Source of the DNA: Tistrella bauzanensis
GTDB taxonomy: Bacteria; Pseudomonadota; Alphaproteobacteria; Tistrellales; Tistrellaceae
Direction of reading: 5' to 3'
DNA length: 64,000 nucleotides
Assembly: GCF_014636235.1 (NCBI RefSeq)
Contig: NZ_BMDZ01000004.1
Span: 1-64,000, forward strand
This document shows, in pieces, positions 1 to 10,400 of this stretch. The position numbers and the translations under genes were made by a program. The number at the start of each line of letters is the position of its first letter. The stretch's first letter is position 1. The notes below the pieces were generated by a model. That model made no database searches. It was not told where the DNA came from and saw only the letters and a list, made by a program, of their open reading frames with translations.

Positions 1-121
1 CTCACCCGAGGGAATCAGCCCCGCAGCGCGGGGGCAAGCGGACATCGACAGGGTTGGAGCCCATTCTGCAACAGGCTCCTATCCTGACATATTTTCTCTT
101 CCAGGAACGCCGCGCGGGCGA

Positions 122-1663
122 TCAGGCATCTCCCATCGCGCGCAAGGCCATGGTGCCGAAAGATGGGGCAGCACTGCCGTCACCATGGCGCAACTCCACC
201 TTTGCCGGGGCATCCTCGCCCGGCAGTCGCGGAAAGTCGCGGCGGCTCAACCGGCCCGCCGGCGGGTGCACGGTCGGGTTGGCGGCATCGGCCAGGGCGC
301 GCACGAAGCTGCGCCACCAGCGCCCGACATCATTGGTGCTGATCACCGCCATCATCGCCTGCCAGCGTTCACGCCGTTCGCTCAGGCTCATGGTCAGGCC
401 CTGATGCAGCTTGTCGGCGGTCTGGGCGTGGTCCAGCGGGTTCACGATCAGGGCCGTTTCCAGCTCCTGGGCGGCGCCGGCGAAGCGCGACAGCATCAAC
501 ACGCCGGGATCTTCCGGATCCTGCGCCGCGACATATTCCTTGGCGACCAGATTCATCCCGTCATGCAACGGCGTCACCAGCGCCATCCGCGCCATGCGCA
601 GCACGCCGGCCAGGGTCTCACGCGGAATACCGCGATTGATATAGCGCAGCGGCAGCCAGTCGGGTTCCGAGAAGCGGCCGTTGATCCGCCCGCTCACCTC
701 TTCCAACTCGCGCCGGATCGCCACATATTCCGGCAGCTTGCTGCGCGATTGCGAGGCGATCTGCAGGAACGACATCGTGCGGTGCAGCTCCGGGTGGCGC
801 TCCAGCAGGCATTCATAGGCCAGCATCCGATGCGGCAGCCCCTTGGTATAATCCAGCCGGTCCACCCCCAGCACCAGCGACCGTCCGGCCAGCCCGTTCT
901 GCAACTGCCGGCAGTAATCCGACCCGGCATGCGCCTCGGCGGCCTTGGCAAAGGCCATGGGGTCGATCGAGATCGGAAAGACCGAGGCCCGGCACTGGCG
1001 CCCGAAGGCGTCCACCCGGCCATCCATCGATACGGTGCCCTGCGCCTCATAGCGGATATAATCGTGGAAGGCGCGCAGATCCGTCCCGGTCTGAAAGCCG
1101 ATCAGATCGGCATGGCACAGCCCTTCGATCAACCGGCGGTGTTCGGGCAGGGCGGCGAAGGTCTCGGCGGCCGGAAACGGCGTGTGGAGGAAGAAGCCGA
1201 TCGGGTTGCGCAGGCCGCGCCGGCGCAGTTCCTGAGCCGCGGGCATCAGGTGATAGTCATGGATCCAGATCATGTCGTCGGGATGCAGGAACGGCATCAG
1301 CCGCTCCACGAACTGGATGTTCACCGACTGATAGGTGGAAAACCGCTGCGCCGAGTGATGCATCAGATGCGGCGCGCTGTGCAGCACCGGCCACAGCGCC
1401 TCATTGGCATAGCCGTTGTAATAGCCGCGATGATCGGCCGGGGTCAGGTCCATGGTCGCGACCCGATAGCCGCCCGGCTGGGGCTCGGGCGGCTGCACGG
1501 CGGGGGTTTCGCTTAACGCCCCGCTCCATCCGAACCACAGGCCGGCGGTTTCCGACAGGGCCTCGCGCACCGCCACCGCCAGCCCGCCGGTGGCGCCGGC
1601 ATCGTCACGCGACTGCGGTTCCGCCCGTGCCACGCGGTTGGAGATCACGACAATACGTTTCAA
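122..1663 (-). CDS. otsA: Trehalose-6-phosphate synthase
   Basis: Cytosolic GT20 glycosyltransferase that joins UDP-glucose (or another NDP-glucose) and glucose-6-phosphate into trehalose-6-phosphate. The 513-residue product begins KRIVVISNRVA and carries the family motifs YYNGYANEALWP, WIHDYHLM, GVDRLDYTKGL (phosphate contacts) and DGMNLVAKEYVA. I chose a TTG start at 1663 because GGAGGA lies 6 nt upstream and the family N-terminus begins exactly there; the open frame extends further but the extra residues look like leader translated by chance. It is separated from otsB, its usual partner, by 221 bp carrying its own EcfG-like promoter (1772-1796), so it may be transcribed independently as well as with otsB. 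The C-terminal 50 residues are a variable tail. Family assignment is firm; the TTG start is likely. Confidence 0.95.
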   Translation of the reverse strand: MKRIVVISNRVARAEPQSRDDAGATGGLAVAVREALSETAGLWFGWSGALSETPAVQPPEPQPGGYRVATMDLTPADHRGYYNGYANEALWPVLHSAPHLMHHSAQRFSTYQSVNIQFVERLMPFLHPDDMIWIHDYHLMPAAQELRRRGLRNPIGFFLHTPFPAAETFAALPEHRRLIEGLCHADLIGFQTGTDLRAFHDYIRYEAQGTVSMDGRVDAFGRQCRASVFPISIDPMAFAKAAEAHAGSDYCRQLQNGLAGRSLVLGVDRLDYTKGLPHRMLAYECLLERHPELHRTMSFLQIASQSRSKLPEYVAIRRELEEVSGRINGRFSEPDWLPLRYINRGIPRETLAGVLRMARMALVTPLHDGMNLVAKEYVAAQDPEDPGVLMLSRFAGAAQELETALIVNPLDHAQTADKLHQGLTMSLSERRERWQAMMAVISTNDVGRWWRSFVRALADAANPTVHPPAGRLSRRDFPRLPGEDAPAKVELRHGDGSAAPSFGTMALRAMGDA

Positions 1664-1771
1664 GATCCGTCCTCCAAGCTCACGGCTGCATCTCCGGTCC
1701 CGGCCAACGCCGATGCCATGTGCCAAGCCCTGTGGGTGCCTTCTGACCTGAATTTTCACTCTTGGATCCAC

Positions 1772-1796
1772 AACGCGGAACCGACCCGAAAGTTCC
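1772..1796 (-). promoter_or_regulatory. EcfG-type (general stress) promoter of otsA
   Basis: Read on the minus strand this is GGAAC, 16 nt, CGTT, an exact match to the alphaproteobacterial EcfG consensus GGAAC-N16/17-CGTT. It lies about 110 nt upstream of the TTG of otsA. The predicted start is roughly 7-10 nt beyond CGTT. Trehalose synthesis is a known target of this sigma class in several alphaproteobacteria; activity here is inferred. Confidence 0.7.
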
Positions 1797-1813
1797 ACTT
1801 CGGGCCGGTTCCG
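1776..1813. repeat. Interrupted inverted repeat over the otsA -35 element
   Basis: Arms CGGAACCG + CCCGAA and TTCGGG + CGGTTCCG are separated by one mismatch per arm and an 8-nt centre. The centre contains the GGAAC box (minus strand) of the otsA promoter. This could be an operator or simply a promoter-associated hairpin; no regulator is identified. Confidence 0.5.
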
Positions 1814-1884
1814 GGTGCCGGTGCCGGTGCCGGGCGGCCAGATCGCCAACCCGGCTTTCATCCCGCTGTCTCAAAGGCTCGCGG

Positions 1885-2688
1885 TCAGAGGGCCAGCCCG
1901 TGCAGCCAGTCGCGGAACAGCCCGGCATCGGGGACCATCCAGCGGGCCGCCGTGGCGGGCGCCCCCGGGGTTGCCGGTGGTGGTGGTGGCCCGACGCGGA
2001 TGGAGTGGCCGCCGAAGGCATTGACCATCGCGAAGCCGTCCTCATCGGTGACGTCATCGCCGATGAACACCGGAATCCGGCCGCGAAACGGCGCATCCTG
2101 CATGAAGCCGCGGATCGCGGTGCCCTTGTCGGCGCCGGGCATCCGCACCTCCACCACCATCTTGCCGGGCACCACCGTCAGCGGCGGATCGGTGACGGTC
2201 GCCAGCGCCCGCGCCACCCGGTCCACCGCCGGCCCGGCCGACGGCCGGGCGCGGTAATGCACGGCATAGCCACAGGACTTCCGTTCGATCAAGGTGCCGG
2301 GCGTATCGGCCACGAACCGCTCCAGCACCTGACCCACCTCGATGAATCCGCGGGCCAGCGACACCGGCGGGTGGTCGCGCCGCTCCAGCCCGTGCTGGCC
2401 TGCCGCCGGCAGCACGGCCGGATGGAACAGCCGGTCCAGTTCGCCCAGTGTCCGGCCGCTGACCAGGGCCACCGCGCCATCGAAGCGGCCATGCAGCCGC
2501 TGAAGCAGCTCGGGCAGGCCCGGTGTCACCACAACCGCATCGGGGGTGGGTGCGATGTCGATCAGGCAGCCGTCGACATCCAGAAACAATGCCCAGTCCG
2601 GCATCGGCTCGGGCAGCAGCCCGGCCGGACCGGTGCCGGCATCGGTGCCACTGCCAGCCCCGGCGGCCGGCTGTTCCCCGCCGCTCAT
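1885..2688 (-). CDS. otsB: Trehalose-6-phosphate phosphatase
   Basis: HAD-superfamily phosphatase that dephosphorylates trehalose-6-phosphate to trehalose, the second step after OtsA. The 267-residue product has motif I FLDVDGCLIDIAP (nucleophile Asp in DVDG), the SGRTLGELD segment after it, and the C-terminal GDDVTDEDGF magnesium site. The start ATG at 2688 is preceded by a weak GAGG and lies 4 nt after the stop of the SRPBCC gene, so the two are almost certainly co-transcribed and coupled. The order is otsB then otsA. The first 30 residues are a Gly/Ala-rich leader before the catalytic domain. Near the C-terminus a run of prolines (GPPPPPATPG) interrupts the last strand region, which is unusual but in frame. 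Confidence 0.93.
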   Translation of the reverse strand: MSGGEQPAAGAGSGTDAGTGPAGLLPEPMPDWALFLDVDGCLIDIAPTPDAVVVTPGLPELLQRLHGRFDGAVALVSGRTLGELDRLFHPAVLPAAGQHGLERRDHPPVSLARGFIEVGQVLERFVADTPGTLIERKSCGYAVHYRARPSAGPAVDRVARALATVTDPPLTVVPGKMVVEVRMPGADKGTAIRGFMQDAPFRGRIPVFIGDDVTDEDGFAMVNAFGGHSIRVGPPPPPATPGAPATAARWMVPDAGLFRDWLHGLAL

Positions 2689-2692
2689 ATCC

Positions 2693-3595
2693 TCAAGCTC
2701 CCGCCGGCTTGCTGCCCGTGCCGGACTGCCGACCGGGCGTGAACGGCGCCGAGGCCGGCGCGCTGCCGCTGCCGGTCGTGCCGGGCGCGCCAGTGGAGGT
2801 CGTGCCGGGCGCGCCGGTGGGGGATGTGCCGGGCGCGGTGCTTCCGGCCGTCCTGCCGGCCGTGCCGGCGCCCGCCTCTGCCCCGGCGCCCTCCTCCTCC
2901 ATCCGGCGGCGGAAGCGGCGCAGATCGTCGACCAGCTGGCGCTTGGGATGGCGCGGCAGCAGCCACTGGCCCAGCCGCCCCAGCAGGCCGGCCGGCACCT
3001 CATAGCGCAGCGTCACCACCATTTCGGTGCGCGGTCCACCATCGCCATCGGCGCTATCGTCGGGCAGGAACTCGACCATGCCGCTGTTCTGAACCTCGGC
3101 ATCCTCGGTGGTTTCCCACGCGATCCGCCGGTTGGGGATGTCCTGGGTGATCTCGGACACGAAGGACAGGCTGTCGCTGGTGGGGCTGTCGATCACCCAG
3201 CGCGAGCGGCGGTCGTCGATCGCCTGCACGCTGTGCACATGCGACAGGATGCGCGGCAGGTTCTCGACATCCCGCCAGCGGGCATACAGTTCCGATGCCG
3301 GGCGGTCTATGGTGACCGAGGCGTGGACCTCCGACGTGCTGTGGCCGTTGATCTCGCTGGTGTCGCGGGTGTCGATGCCCAGCTTTTCATACAGCGCGCA
3401 ATGGCCCTGCAGGCCGCGCGCGATCAGCATGCCGCCGGTCGCCACCGAGGCGATGCCGCCCAGCGCGCCCAACCGATCCGAGCGCAGGCCGTGGCGGACA
3501 AGCCAGACGCCCGCCGCCAGGGACGCCACCTGTTCAAGCGTGTGGATATTCGCCTGGTTGCCGCTGTCGGCGCTCTGGTCTCTGGACTTGGCCAT
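2693..3595 (-). CDS. SRPBCC-family 'cyclase/dehydrase' protein with N-terminal membrane segment
   Basis: 300 residues. Residues about 20-55 form a glycine-rich hydrophobic segment (LGALGGIASVATGGMLIARG), like the DUF2892-type anchor of related proteins. Residues about 75-225 are a polyketide_cyc2/SRPBCC domain (ASVTIDRPASELYARWRDVE, then LSHVHSVQAID). The last 70 residues are low-complexity Gly/Thr/Pro/Ala repeats (TSPTGAPGTTSTGAPGTT), encoded by near-identical DNA repeats. Such proteins are common stress-associated membrane proteins in Proteobacteria, but the ligand is unknown. ATG 3595 is chosen because AAGGA lies 8 nt upstream; an in-frame ATG at 3613 is an alternative. It heads the otsB transcript under an EcfG-like promoter. 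Confidence 0.8.
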   Translation of the reverse strand: MAKSRDQSADSGNQANIHTLEQVASLAAGVWLVRHGLRSDRLGALGGIASVATGGMLIARGLQGHCALYEKLGIDTRDTSEINGHSTSEVHASVTIDRPASELYARWRDVENLPRILSHVHSVQAIDDRRSRWVIDSPTSDSLSFVSEITQDIPNRRIAWETTEDAEVQNSGMVEFLPDDSADGDGGPRTEMVVTLRYEVPAGLLGRLGQWLLPRHPKRQLVDDLRRFRRRMEEEGAGAEAGAGTAGRTAGSTAPGTSPTGAPGTTSTGAPGTTGSGSAPASAPFTPGRQSGTGSKPAGA

Positions 3596-3689
3596 GATCA
3601 GGTTCCTTGTCATCGGGCAGGGTATCGGACACTGGCGGCTATCCGGCGGGCCCATGTGCGGGCGACCGGTCTGCCGCCCCGGACCAGCA

Positions 3690-3714
3690 CAACCCGTCGC
3701 GGTGCGAAGGGTTC
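3690..3714 (-). promoter_or_regulatory. EcfG-like promoter of the SRPBCC-otsB operon
   Basis: Minus-strand GGAAC, 16 nt, GGTT, about 95 nt upstream of the ATG at 3595. It differs from the consensus -10 (CGTT) only at the first base. It is paired divergently with the motif at 3742-3767, which is arranged back to back with it. Confidence 0.55.
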
Positions 3715-3741
3715 CAGAGCCGGCGGCAGGGGATCGCTCAC

Positions 3742-3767
3742 GGAACCATTCGCGCCGCCGACGGGTT
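3742..3767 (+). promoter_or_regulatory. EcfG-like promoter of the DUF2934-glgE-treY operon
   Basis: GGAAC, 17 nt, GGTT, about 60 nt upstream of the ATG at 3829. The same GGAAC-N17-GGTT form recurs before gcd (22071) and ku (47334), which makes chance less likely. Confidence 0.55.
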
Positions 3768-3828
3768 GATGGTCCGAGATCAAGCGGCCCCGCCAGCCGC
3801 CCCCGCCCGACGACGAGGATCAGCCGGC

Positions 3829-4299
3829 ATGCAGGATCAGAAGCGCCCCACCTCAACGCAACCGACCCCGATGCATCCGGGCACAGGCCATGAACATGAA
3901 GACGACGACGCCCGTCACCGGCGCCTGCGCGAGATCGCCCACCGGATCTGGGAGGCGGATGGCCGCCCGGAGGGCCGCGCCGAGGCCCACTGGCTGGCGG
4001 CCGAGGCCGAACTTGCCGCCGAAGAGGCAGCCCGCGACAGCATTCCGCCCACAGGTGACGGCTGCGGCCCGGAAGAGGGTGGCCCCGCCCCGGGCATCCG
4101 CGCCCGTCGCGCGCTCGCCAAGGTCAATGAGAGCATGGGGAAGGCCGGGCCGGAAAAGACCGTGGCAAGGAGGAAGCCGGCCAGGACCAGGCCCGCATCC
4201 GGAGCGGAGGCCCCCGGCACCGCCGACACGCCCGTCCGCGCCCCCACGCCCGCCCGCACCTCACGCGGCCGCATCCGCCGCCCGTCGGAGGACGCATGA
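3829..4299 (+). CDS. DUF2934 domain protein
   Basis: 156 residues. Residues about 22-60 match the short DUF2934 helix signature (RLREIAHRIWEADGRPEGRA then HWLAAEAEL), a domain of unknown function often found beside glgE, glgB and treS genes. The rest is basic and Ala/Pro/Arg-rich without recognised folds. ATG 3829 has GAGG 10 nt upstream and follows the EcfG-like promoter closely. The stop overlaps the glgE start by 4 nt (ATGA), so translation is coupled. Probably an accessory or regulatory protein of the glucan operon; this role is inferred only from position. Confidence 0.75.
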   Translation: MQDQKRPTSTQPTPMHPGTGHEHEDDDARHRRLREIAHRIWEADGRPEGRAEAHWLAAEAELAAEEAARDSIPPTGDGCGPEEGGPAPGIRARRALAKVNESMGKAGPEKTVARRKPARTRPASGAEAPGTADTPVRAPTPARTSRGRIRRPSEDA

Positions 4300-7200
4300 C
4301 CCCGCAGACCCAGACGACCAGCCCGCTGCCCGCGAGGGCGGACGGGCGCTGGCGGCCGCGCATCTGCCTGCTGCCGGCCGCGACCGCGCTGGACCCGCAG
4401 GCCCTGACCGCCGCCGCCGCCCATGGCCGCGATCTTGGCTTCAGCCATCTGCTGCTGGCAGGGCCGCTGGTCGAAGCGCGTGTGGCACCATCGGTCGCGA
4501 TTGCGGCCGAGCACGGCCTGGGCCTGCTGGTCGACCTCGACCCCCTCGACGACCTTGCCGTCGACCCTGCCGATCCGAGATGGCTGAGCCGCCGCCAGGG
4601 CGATGCGCGGGCACCCCTCTCCGACCATGATGCCCGCCGGCGGGTCGACCGCATGGCCGGGCAACTCGCCGGTCTGGCCGCCGCCGGCATCGCCGGTGTG
4701 CGCTGCATGGCGCCCGCAGCCCTTGACGGCGCGGACTGGCGACGGGTGATCGATCGGGGCAGGCAGGCGCGGGGCGATCTGCGCGCCATCGTCTGGACCC
4801 ATGGCGTCGCCGCCCATGTGGTCGCGGGGCTGGAGGATTGCGGCTTCGACGCCGCGGTCGCCTCGGATGCCTGGTGGAATCTGGCCGATGACTGGCTGTA
4901 TCAGGAGATCGCCCGGCTGTCGCGGATCGGCAGCGTGCTCGCCTGCCCGGAGGTGCCGTTCGGGCCGCGTCTGGGCGAAACCGCCGGCAGTGCGGCCGCC
5001 GCCGGGATCGCCGCCACCCGCGCGTTGCGGCTGGCGCCCTGGCTGTTCGACGGGCTGATCCTGCAAACCGGTTTCGCCTGGGGCGACCCCGATCCGCTGC
5101 GCCCCGACGCCATACCCCGCCCCCGCCCGCAGCACCCGGCCTTCGATCTGGCCGCCGCCGTGCGGGTGGCGAATGCCGGTTTCGATCGCCATCCTGTCGA
5201 CGCAGCGGCCGCTGAAGCCGCGCCCCAGGCGCCCGGGCGGCCGCTTCAGGTGCTGACCGGCGATGGCGGCGGCCTCACCGCCTTGCTGATCGACGGCGAC
5301 CCCGCCCGGCTGCTGCTGATCAACCGATACACCCATAGACCTCTGACGATCGACCCCCATGCCCTGCTGGCACGGCAGGACCGGGTGCAGGTGCTGGAAG
5401 GGTTGACCCCCGGTCAGCCGCTGACCCTGGCGCCGGGCGGCGTTCAGGCGCTGGCCGCCACGCCGTCGATGCCGGTGCGCGGCCGCGACCCCGGCACACC
5501 GGCCAGGGCCGCCGCCGCCCCGCGCATCGCCATCGAGGGCGTGTCACCATTGATCGATGGCGGCCGCTATCCGGTGCGCCGCCGACTGGGCGACAGCCTG
5601 ACGGTGGAGGCCGACATCTTCGCCGATGGCCATGACGTGCTGAAGGCGGTGCTGCGCTGGCGCCCCGACGAGGAGATGACCGGCGACGACATGGTGTGGC
5701 AGGAGGCCCCGATGGCACCGGTGATCAACGATCGCTGGCGTGGCCGGATGCCGCTGAACCGGTTGGGACGGGTGCGGTTCGAGATCATGGCCTGGCGCGA
5801 CGCCTGGGGATCGTACCGCGCCGATCTGGCCAAGAAACAGGCGGCGGGCGCCGTCCGCGCGGTGGATGTCGATGACGGGCTGGCGCTGTTGAAGGCCCAT
5901 GACATCAACGACATCGCGCTTCAGGTGGAAACCGCCGCCGATCAGGCGACGCAGGTCGCCCGCATGCTCGATCAGGAAACCCGCGATGCCATGGCGCTGG
6001 TCGATCCGCGCCCCTTCGCCAGTGCCACCCCCACCGATTATCCGGTCGAGGTCGAACGCCGACGCGCCGGCTATTCGGCGTGGTACGAGCTGTTCCCCCG
6101 ATCGGAAACCGACAGCCCCGACCGGCATGGCCGGTTCCCCGACGTCATCAGGCGCCTGCCCGATATCCGGGCCATGGGCTTCGACGTGCTGTACATGCCG
6201 CCGATCCATCCGATCGGGCGCACCAACCGCAAGGGCCGCAACAACAGCCTGACCGCCGGTCCCGACGATCCGGGAAGCCCCTATGCCATCGGCTCGAACG
6301 AGGGTGGCCACGACGCCATCCATCCCGAGCTTGGCACGCTGGAGGATTTTCGCGCGCTGGTGCGGGCCGCCGCCGCGCTGGACATGGAGGTGGCGCTGGA
6401 TTTCGCCATTCAGTGCTCGCCCGATCACCCCTGGCTGCGCGCGCATCCCGACTGGTTCGCCTGGCGGTCCGACGGCTCGATGCGCTATGCCGAGAACCCG
6501 CCCAAGCGCTATGAGGACATCGTCAATGTCGACTTCTATGCCGACGGCGCGGTGCCCGATCTGTGGCAGGCGCTGCGCGACGTCGTGGCCTTCTGGGTGG
6601 GCGAGGGCGTGCGGCTGTTCCGGGTCGACAACCCGCACACCAAGCCCTTCCCGTTCTGGGAATGGCTGATCGCCGACATCAAGCGCGACCACCCCGACAC
6701 CGTGTTCCTGGCCGAAGCCTTCACCCGGCCCAAGGTGATGTACCGGCTGGCGAAGATCGGCTTCGCGCAGTCTTATACATACTTCACCTGGCGCCACACC
6801 AAGTCTGAACTCACCGACTATTTCACCGAACTCAGCACGCCGCCGGTGGTGGATGTCTTCGGGCCGCATGTCTTCGTCAACACGCCCGACATCAACCCCA
6901 CCTTCCTGCAAACGGCCGGCCGCGCCGGCTTTCTGCAACGCGCCTGCCTTGCCAGCATGCTGTCGGGTTTGTGGGGCATGTATAACGGCTTCGAGCTGTG
7001 CGAGGGCGCGGCCCTGCCCGGGCGCGAGGAATATCTCGACAGCGAGAAATACGAGATCAAGCCGCGCGACTGGAACCGGCCCGGCAATATCCGCGCCGAA
7101 ATCGCGATGCTGAACCGTATCCGCGACCAGAACCCTGCCCTTCAGGACAATCGCGGACTGGTCTTCCACAGCATTCATCACGACCAGATGCTGTTGTTCA

Positions 7201-7448
7201 GCAAATCGACGGCACTGGGCGACAACGTGGTGCTGGTGGCGGTGAACCTGGATCCGCACAACGCCCATGATGCCGCCATGGATCTGCCCTTCGACCTGTG
7301 GGGGCTGGAACCCGATGCCGTGCTGCCGGCCGAGGATCTGGTCACCGGCAACCGTTTCACCTGGGCGGGCCGCCAGCATCATCTGCGGCTCGATCCTGCC
7401 TGGCTTCCCTTCGCGATCTGGCGGGTGCGCCCGCCACAGAAAGGCTGA
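4296..7448 (+). CDS. glgE: Alpha-1,4-glucan:maltose-1-phosphate maltosyltransferase with extra N-terminal domain
   Basis: GH13_3 enzyme that transfers maltose from maltose-1-phosphate onto alpha-1,4-glucans. Residues about 410-1050 form a complete GlgE: the N/S domain from about 410, then the barrel with nucleophile Asp778 in [16 protein letters not shown], acid/base Glu807 in [11 protein letters not shown] and Asp865 in NTPDINPT. Typical GlgE is about 650-700 residues; this is 1050. Residues about 15-400 are an additional domain resembling a degenerate amylase barrel ([10 protein letters not shown], then [14 protein letters not shown]) without a catalytic triad that I can see. GGAGG sits 4 nt before the ATG. 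It acts with the TreS-maltokinase next door, which supplies its donor. Confidence 0.93.
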   Translation: MTPQTQTTSPLPARADGRWRPRICLLPAATALDPQALTAAAAHGRDLGFSHLLLAGPLVEARVAPSVAIAAEHGLGLLVDLDPLDDLAVDPADPRWLSRRQGDARAPLSDHDARRRVDRMAGQLAGLAAAGIAGVRCMAPAALDGADWRRVIDRGRQARGDLRAIVWTHGVAAHVVAGLEDCGFDAAVASDAWWNLADDWLYQEIARLSRIGSVLACPEVPFGPRLGETAGSAAAAGIAATRALRLAPWLFDGLILQTGFAWGDPDPLRPDAIPRPRPQHPAFDLAAAVRVANAGFDRHPVDAAAAEAAPQAPGRPLQVLTGDGGGLTALLIDGDPARLLLINRYTHRPLTIDPHALLARQDRVQVLEGLTPGQPLTLAPGGVQALAATPSMPVRGRDPGTPARAAAAPRIAIEGVSPLIDGGRYPVRRRLGDSLTVEADIFADGHDVLKAVLRWRPDEEMTGDDMVWQEAPMAPVINDRWRGRMPLNRLGRVRFEIMAWRDAWGSYRADLAKKQAAGAVRAVDVDDGLALLKAHDINDIALQVETAADQATQVARMLDQETRDAMALVDPRPFASATPTDYPVEVERRRAGYSAWYELFPRSETDSPDRHGRFPDVIRRLPDIRAMGFDVLYMPPIHPIGRTNRKGRNNSLTAGPDDPGSPYAIGSNEGGHDAIHPELGTLEDFRALVRAAAALDMEVALDFAIQCSPDHPWLRAHPDWFAWRSDGSMRYAENPPKRYEDIVNVDFYADGAVPDLWQALRDVVAFWVGEGVRLFRVDNPHTKPFPFWEWLIADIKRDHPDTVFLAEAFTRPKVMYRLAKIGFAQSYTYFTWRHTKSELTDYFTELSTPPVVDVFGPHVFVNTPDINPTFLQTAGRAGFLQRACLASMLSGLWGMYNGFELCEGAALPGREEYLDSEKYEIKPRDWNRPGNIRAEIAMLNRIRDQNPALQDNRGLVFHSIHHDQMLLFSKSTALGDNVVLVAVNLDPHNAHDAAMDLPFDLWGLEPDAVLPAEDLVTGNRFTWAGRQHHLRLDPAWLPFAIWRVRPPQKG

Positions 7449-7453
7449 ACCGC

Positions 7454-10400
7454 ATGTCGCCTGCCACGCCGAAGACCTCGTCCCCGCGCGGGCACCGGTC
7501 GCGCGGTCCCTTCCGGGCGACCGATGCCCGCGCGGCCGCTGCCCATCCGGCCGACCCGCTCTGGTACAAGGACGCGGTCATCTATCAGTTGCACGTGAAG
7601 TCGTTCTTCGATGGCAACAATGATGGTATCGGCGACTTCGCCGGCCTGATCAGCCGGCTCGACTACATCGCCGATCTGGGCGTCGATACCATCTGGCTGC
7701 TGCCGTTCTATCCCTCGCCCCTGCGCGATGACGGCTATGACATCGCCGATTATCGCAACGTCAATCCCGACTACGGCACCCTCGCCGAGTTCCGCCGTTT
7801 CGTGACCGAGGCCCATGCCCGCGGCATGCGGATCATCACCGAGCTGGTGATCAACCACACCTCCGACACCCATCCCTGGTTCCAGCGCGCCCGCAAGGCG
7901 AAGCCGGGATCGGCGCATCGAAATTTCTATGTCTGGTCCGATGACGACCGCAAATTTCCCGAAACCCGGATCATCTTTCTCGACACCGAGAAATCGAACT
8001 GGACCTGGGATGCCGAGGCCGGGGCCTATTACTGGCACCGGTTCTATTCACACCAGCCCGATCTGAATTTCGACAACCCGCGCGTGCTCGACGCGGTGCA
8101 GAGCGTGATGCGCTTCTGGCTGGATATGGGCGTCGACGGCCTCCGGCTCGACGCCGTGCCGTATCTGATCGAGCGCGAGGGCACCAGCAACGAGAACCTG
8201 CCCGAGACCCACGCGGTTCTGAAGAAGATCCGCGCCCATCTGGATGAGCATTACAGCGACCGCATGCTGCTGGCCGAGGCCAATCAATGGCCGGAAGACA
8301 CCCAGGAATATTTCGGCGCCGGCGACGAATGCCACATGGCGTTTCATTTCCCGCTGATGCCGCGCATGTATATGAGCATCGCCCAGGAAGACCGCTTCCC
8401 GATCACCGACATCATGCGCCAGACGCCGGAGATTCCGGATGGCTGCCAATGGGCGATCTTCCTGCGCAATCACGACGAACTGACGCTGGAGATGGTGACC
8501 GAGACCGAGCGCACCTTCCTGTGGGAAACCTATGCCTCCGACCGTCGCGCCCGGATCAATCTGGGCATCCGCCGCAGGCTGGCGCCGCTGCTGGAACGCG
8601 ACCGCCGGCGCATCGAGCTGATGCACAGCCTGTTGCTGACCATGCCCGGCACCCCGGTGCTGTATTATGGCGACGAGATCGGCATGGGCGACAATGTCCA
8701 TCTGGGCGACCGCGATGGCGTGCGCACGCCGATGCAGTGGTCGCCCGACCGCAATGGCGGGTTCTCGCGCGCCGACCCGGAACAGTTGATCCTGCCGCCG
8801 ATCATCGGCCCGCTTTACGGCCATGCCGCGGTCAATGTGGAAACCCAGCTCCGCGACAGCCATTCGCTGCTGCACTGGACCCGGCGCATGCTTCAGGTGC
8901 GCCGCCGCTTCCGGGCCTTCGGTCGCGGCCGGCTGGATTTCCTCTATCCCGGCAATCGTCGGGTTCTGGCCTATCTGCGCGGCGATGACGACGCCACCAT
9001 CCTGTGCGTCGCCAATCTGTCGCGGACCGCCCAGGCGGTGGAGCTGGATCTGTCGCGCTATCAGCACCACGTGCCGGTGGAACTGGTCGGGGGCGCCACC
9101 TTCCCGCCGATCGGCCAGTTACCCTACCTCCTGACCTTGCCACCATATGGCTTTTACAGCTTTGAGTTGCAGCCCGAGGCGGATGCCCCGGCCTGGCACC
9201 AGCCGGCCCCCGATCCGCTGCCCGATTACCAGACCTTCGTGTTGCGCCGTGGTCTGGCGCAGTTGATCGACGATCCGCATCGCCAGCGTCTGACCCATGA
9301 CGTGCTGCCGGAATGGCTGGCGAAGCGGCGCTGGTTCGCGGGCGGCGACGGCATCGCCGCCGATGCCGTCAGCCTGGGGTTCGTGGAACCGCTGCCCGGC
9401 AGTGACGGCGCTATCCTGATCGCCGGGGTCGATGTCCGCCACGGTGATGGCGGCCAGGACCGGCACATCCTGCCGCTGGGCATCCTGTGGGATGCCGATC
9501 GCGCCGACGCATCGTCGACCGCGGTGCGGCTGGCCCTGGCGCGGGTGCGCCAGACCGCCCGCGTCGGGCTGCTCACCGACGGCTTCGCGCTGGAAAGCTT
9601 CGCCCGCGCGGTCATTGCCGGCATTGCCGCCGGCAGCGGGGCGGATGCCGGCGGGGCCGCCGGTGGGACCGCTGGCGTGCCGGGCCTCAGGGCCGTGGCC
9701 GGTTCCGACGAGGCGCGGCAGGTCGCCGCATCGATCGCGCCCGATGCGCCGGTGCGCTGGCTTGGCACCGAACAGACCAACAGTTCGCTGATCATCGGCG
9801 AGACCGCCATGATCAAGCTGATCCGCCGTTTCGCCCCCGGCATCAATCCGGAAGCCGAAATGGCCCGCCATCTCACCGCCGCCGGCTATGCCGGCGTCGC
9901 CGACTTCCTGGGCGAGCTGGTCTGGCAGGGCGGTCAGGACGGCGATGGTGGCAGCGATCACGGCGGCACCGTCGCCGTGGTGCAGCGCTTCATCCGCAAT
10001 CAGGGTGATGGCTGGGGCTGGATCACCGACCAGCTTGCCCGGGCGCTGGATGCCCTGCACACCAGCGATCACGACCGGCTGGAGGATGTCGTCTCGGGCA
10101 TCCGCGATCTGGCCGCCACCATCGGCCGGCGGCTGCGCGATCTGCATGACGTGCTGGCGCGGCCATCCGACGACCCCGATTTCGCGCCCGAAACCGCCGA
10201 TCCCGCCACCGCCGATGCCTGGATGGCACGGATGGCCGACGGGCTGGATGCGGCCTTCGCGATCATCGCCCGTCAGGAGGCGGGCGAGGGCTGGGTCGCC
10301 GCCGACGATGCCGCCGCCGCGCGCCTGGTGCTCGACCGCCGCGACCGGCTGACCGCGCGGATGGCCGAACTGGCCCGCCAGGGCGCAGGCAGCACCCTGA

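Noticed and set aside
19..33. Short hairpin CCCCGC-AGC-GCGGGG as an otsA terminator
   Set aside because: Only six base pairs, no T-run in either direction, and about 90 nt beyond the stop; common by chance at this GC content.
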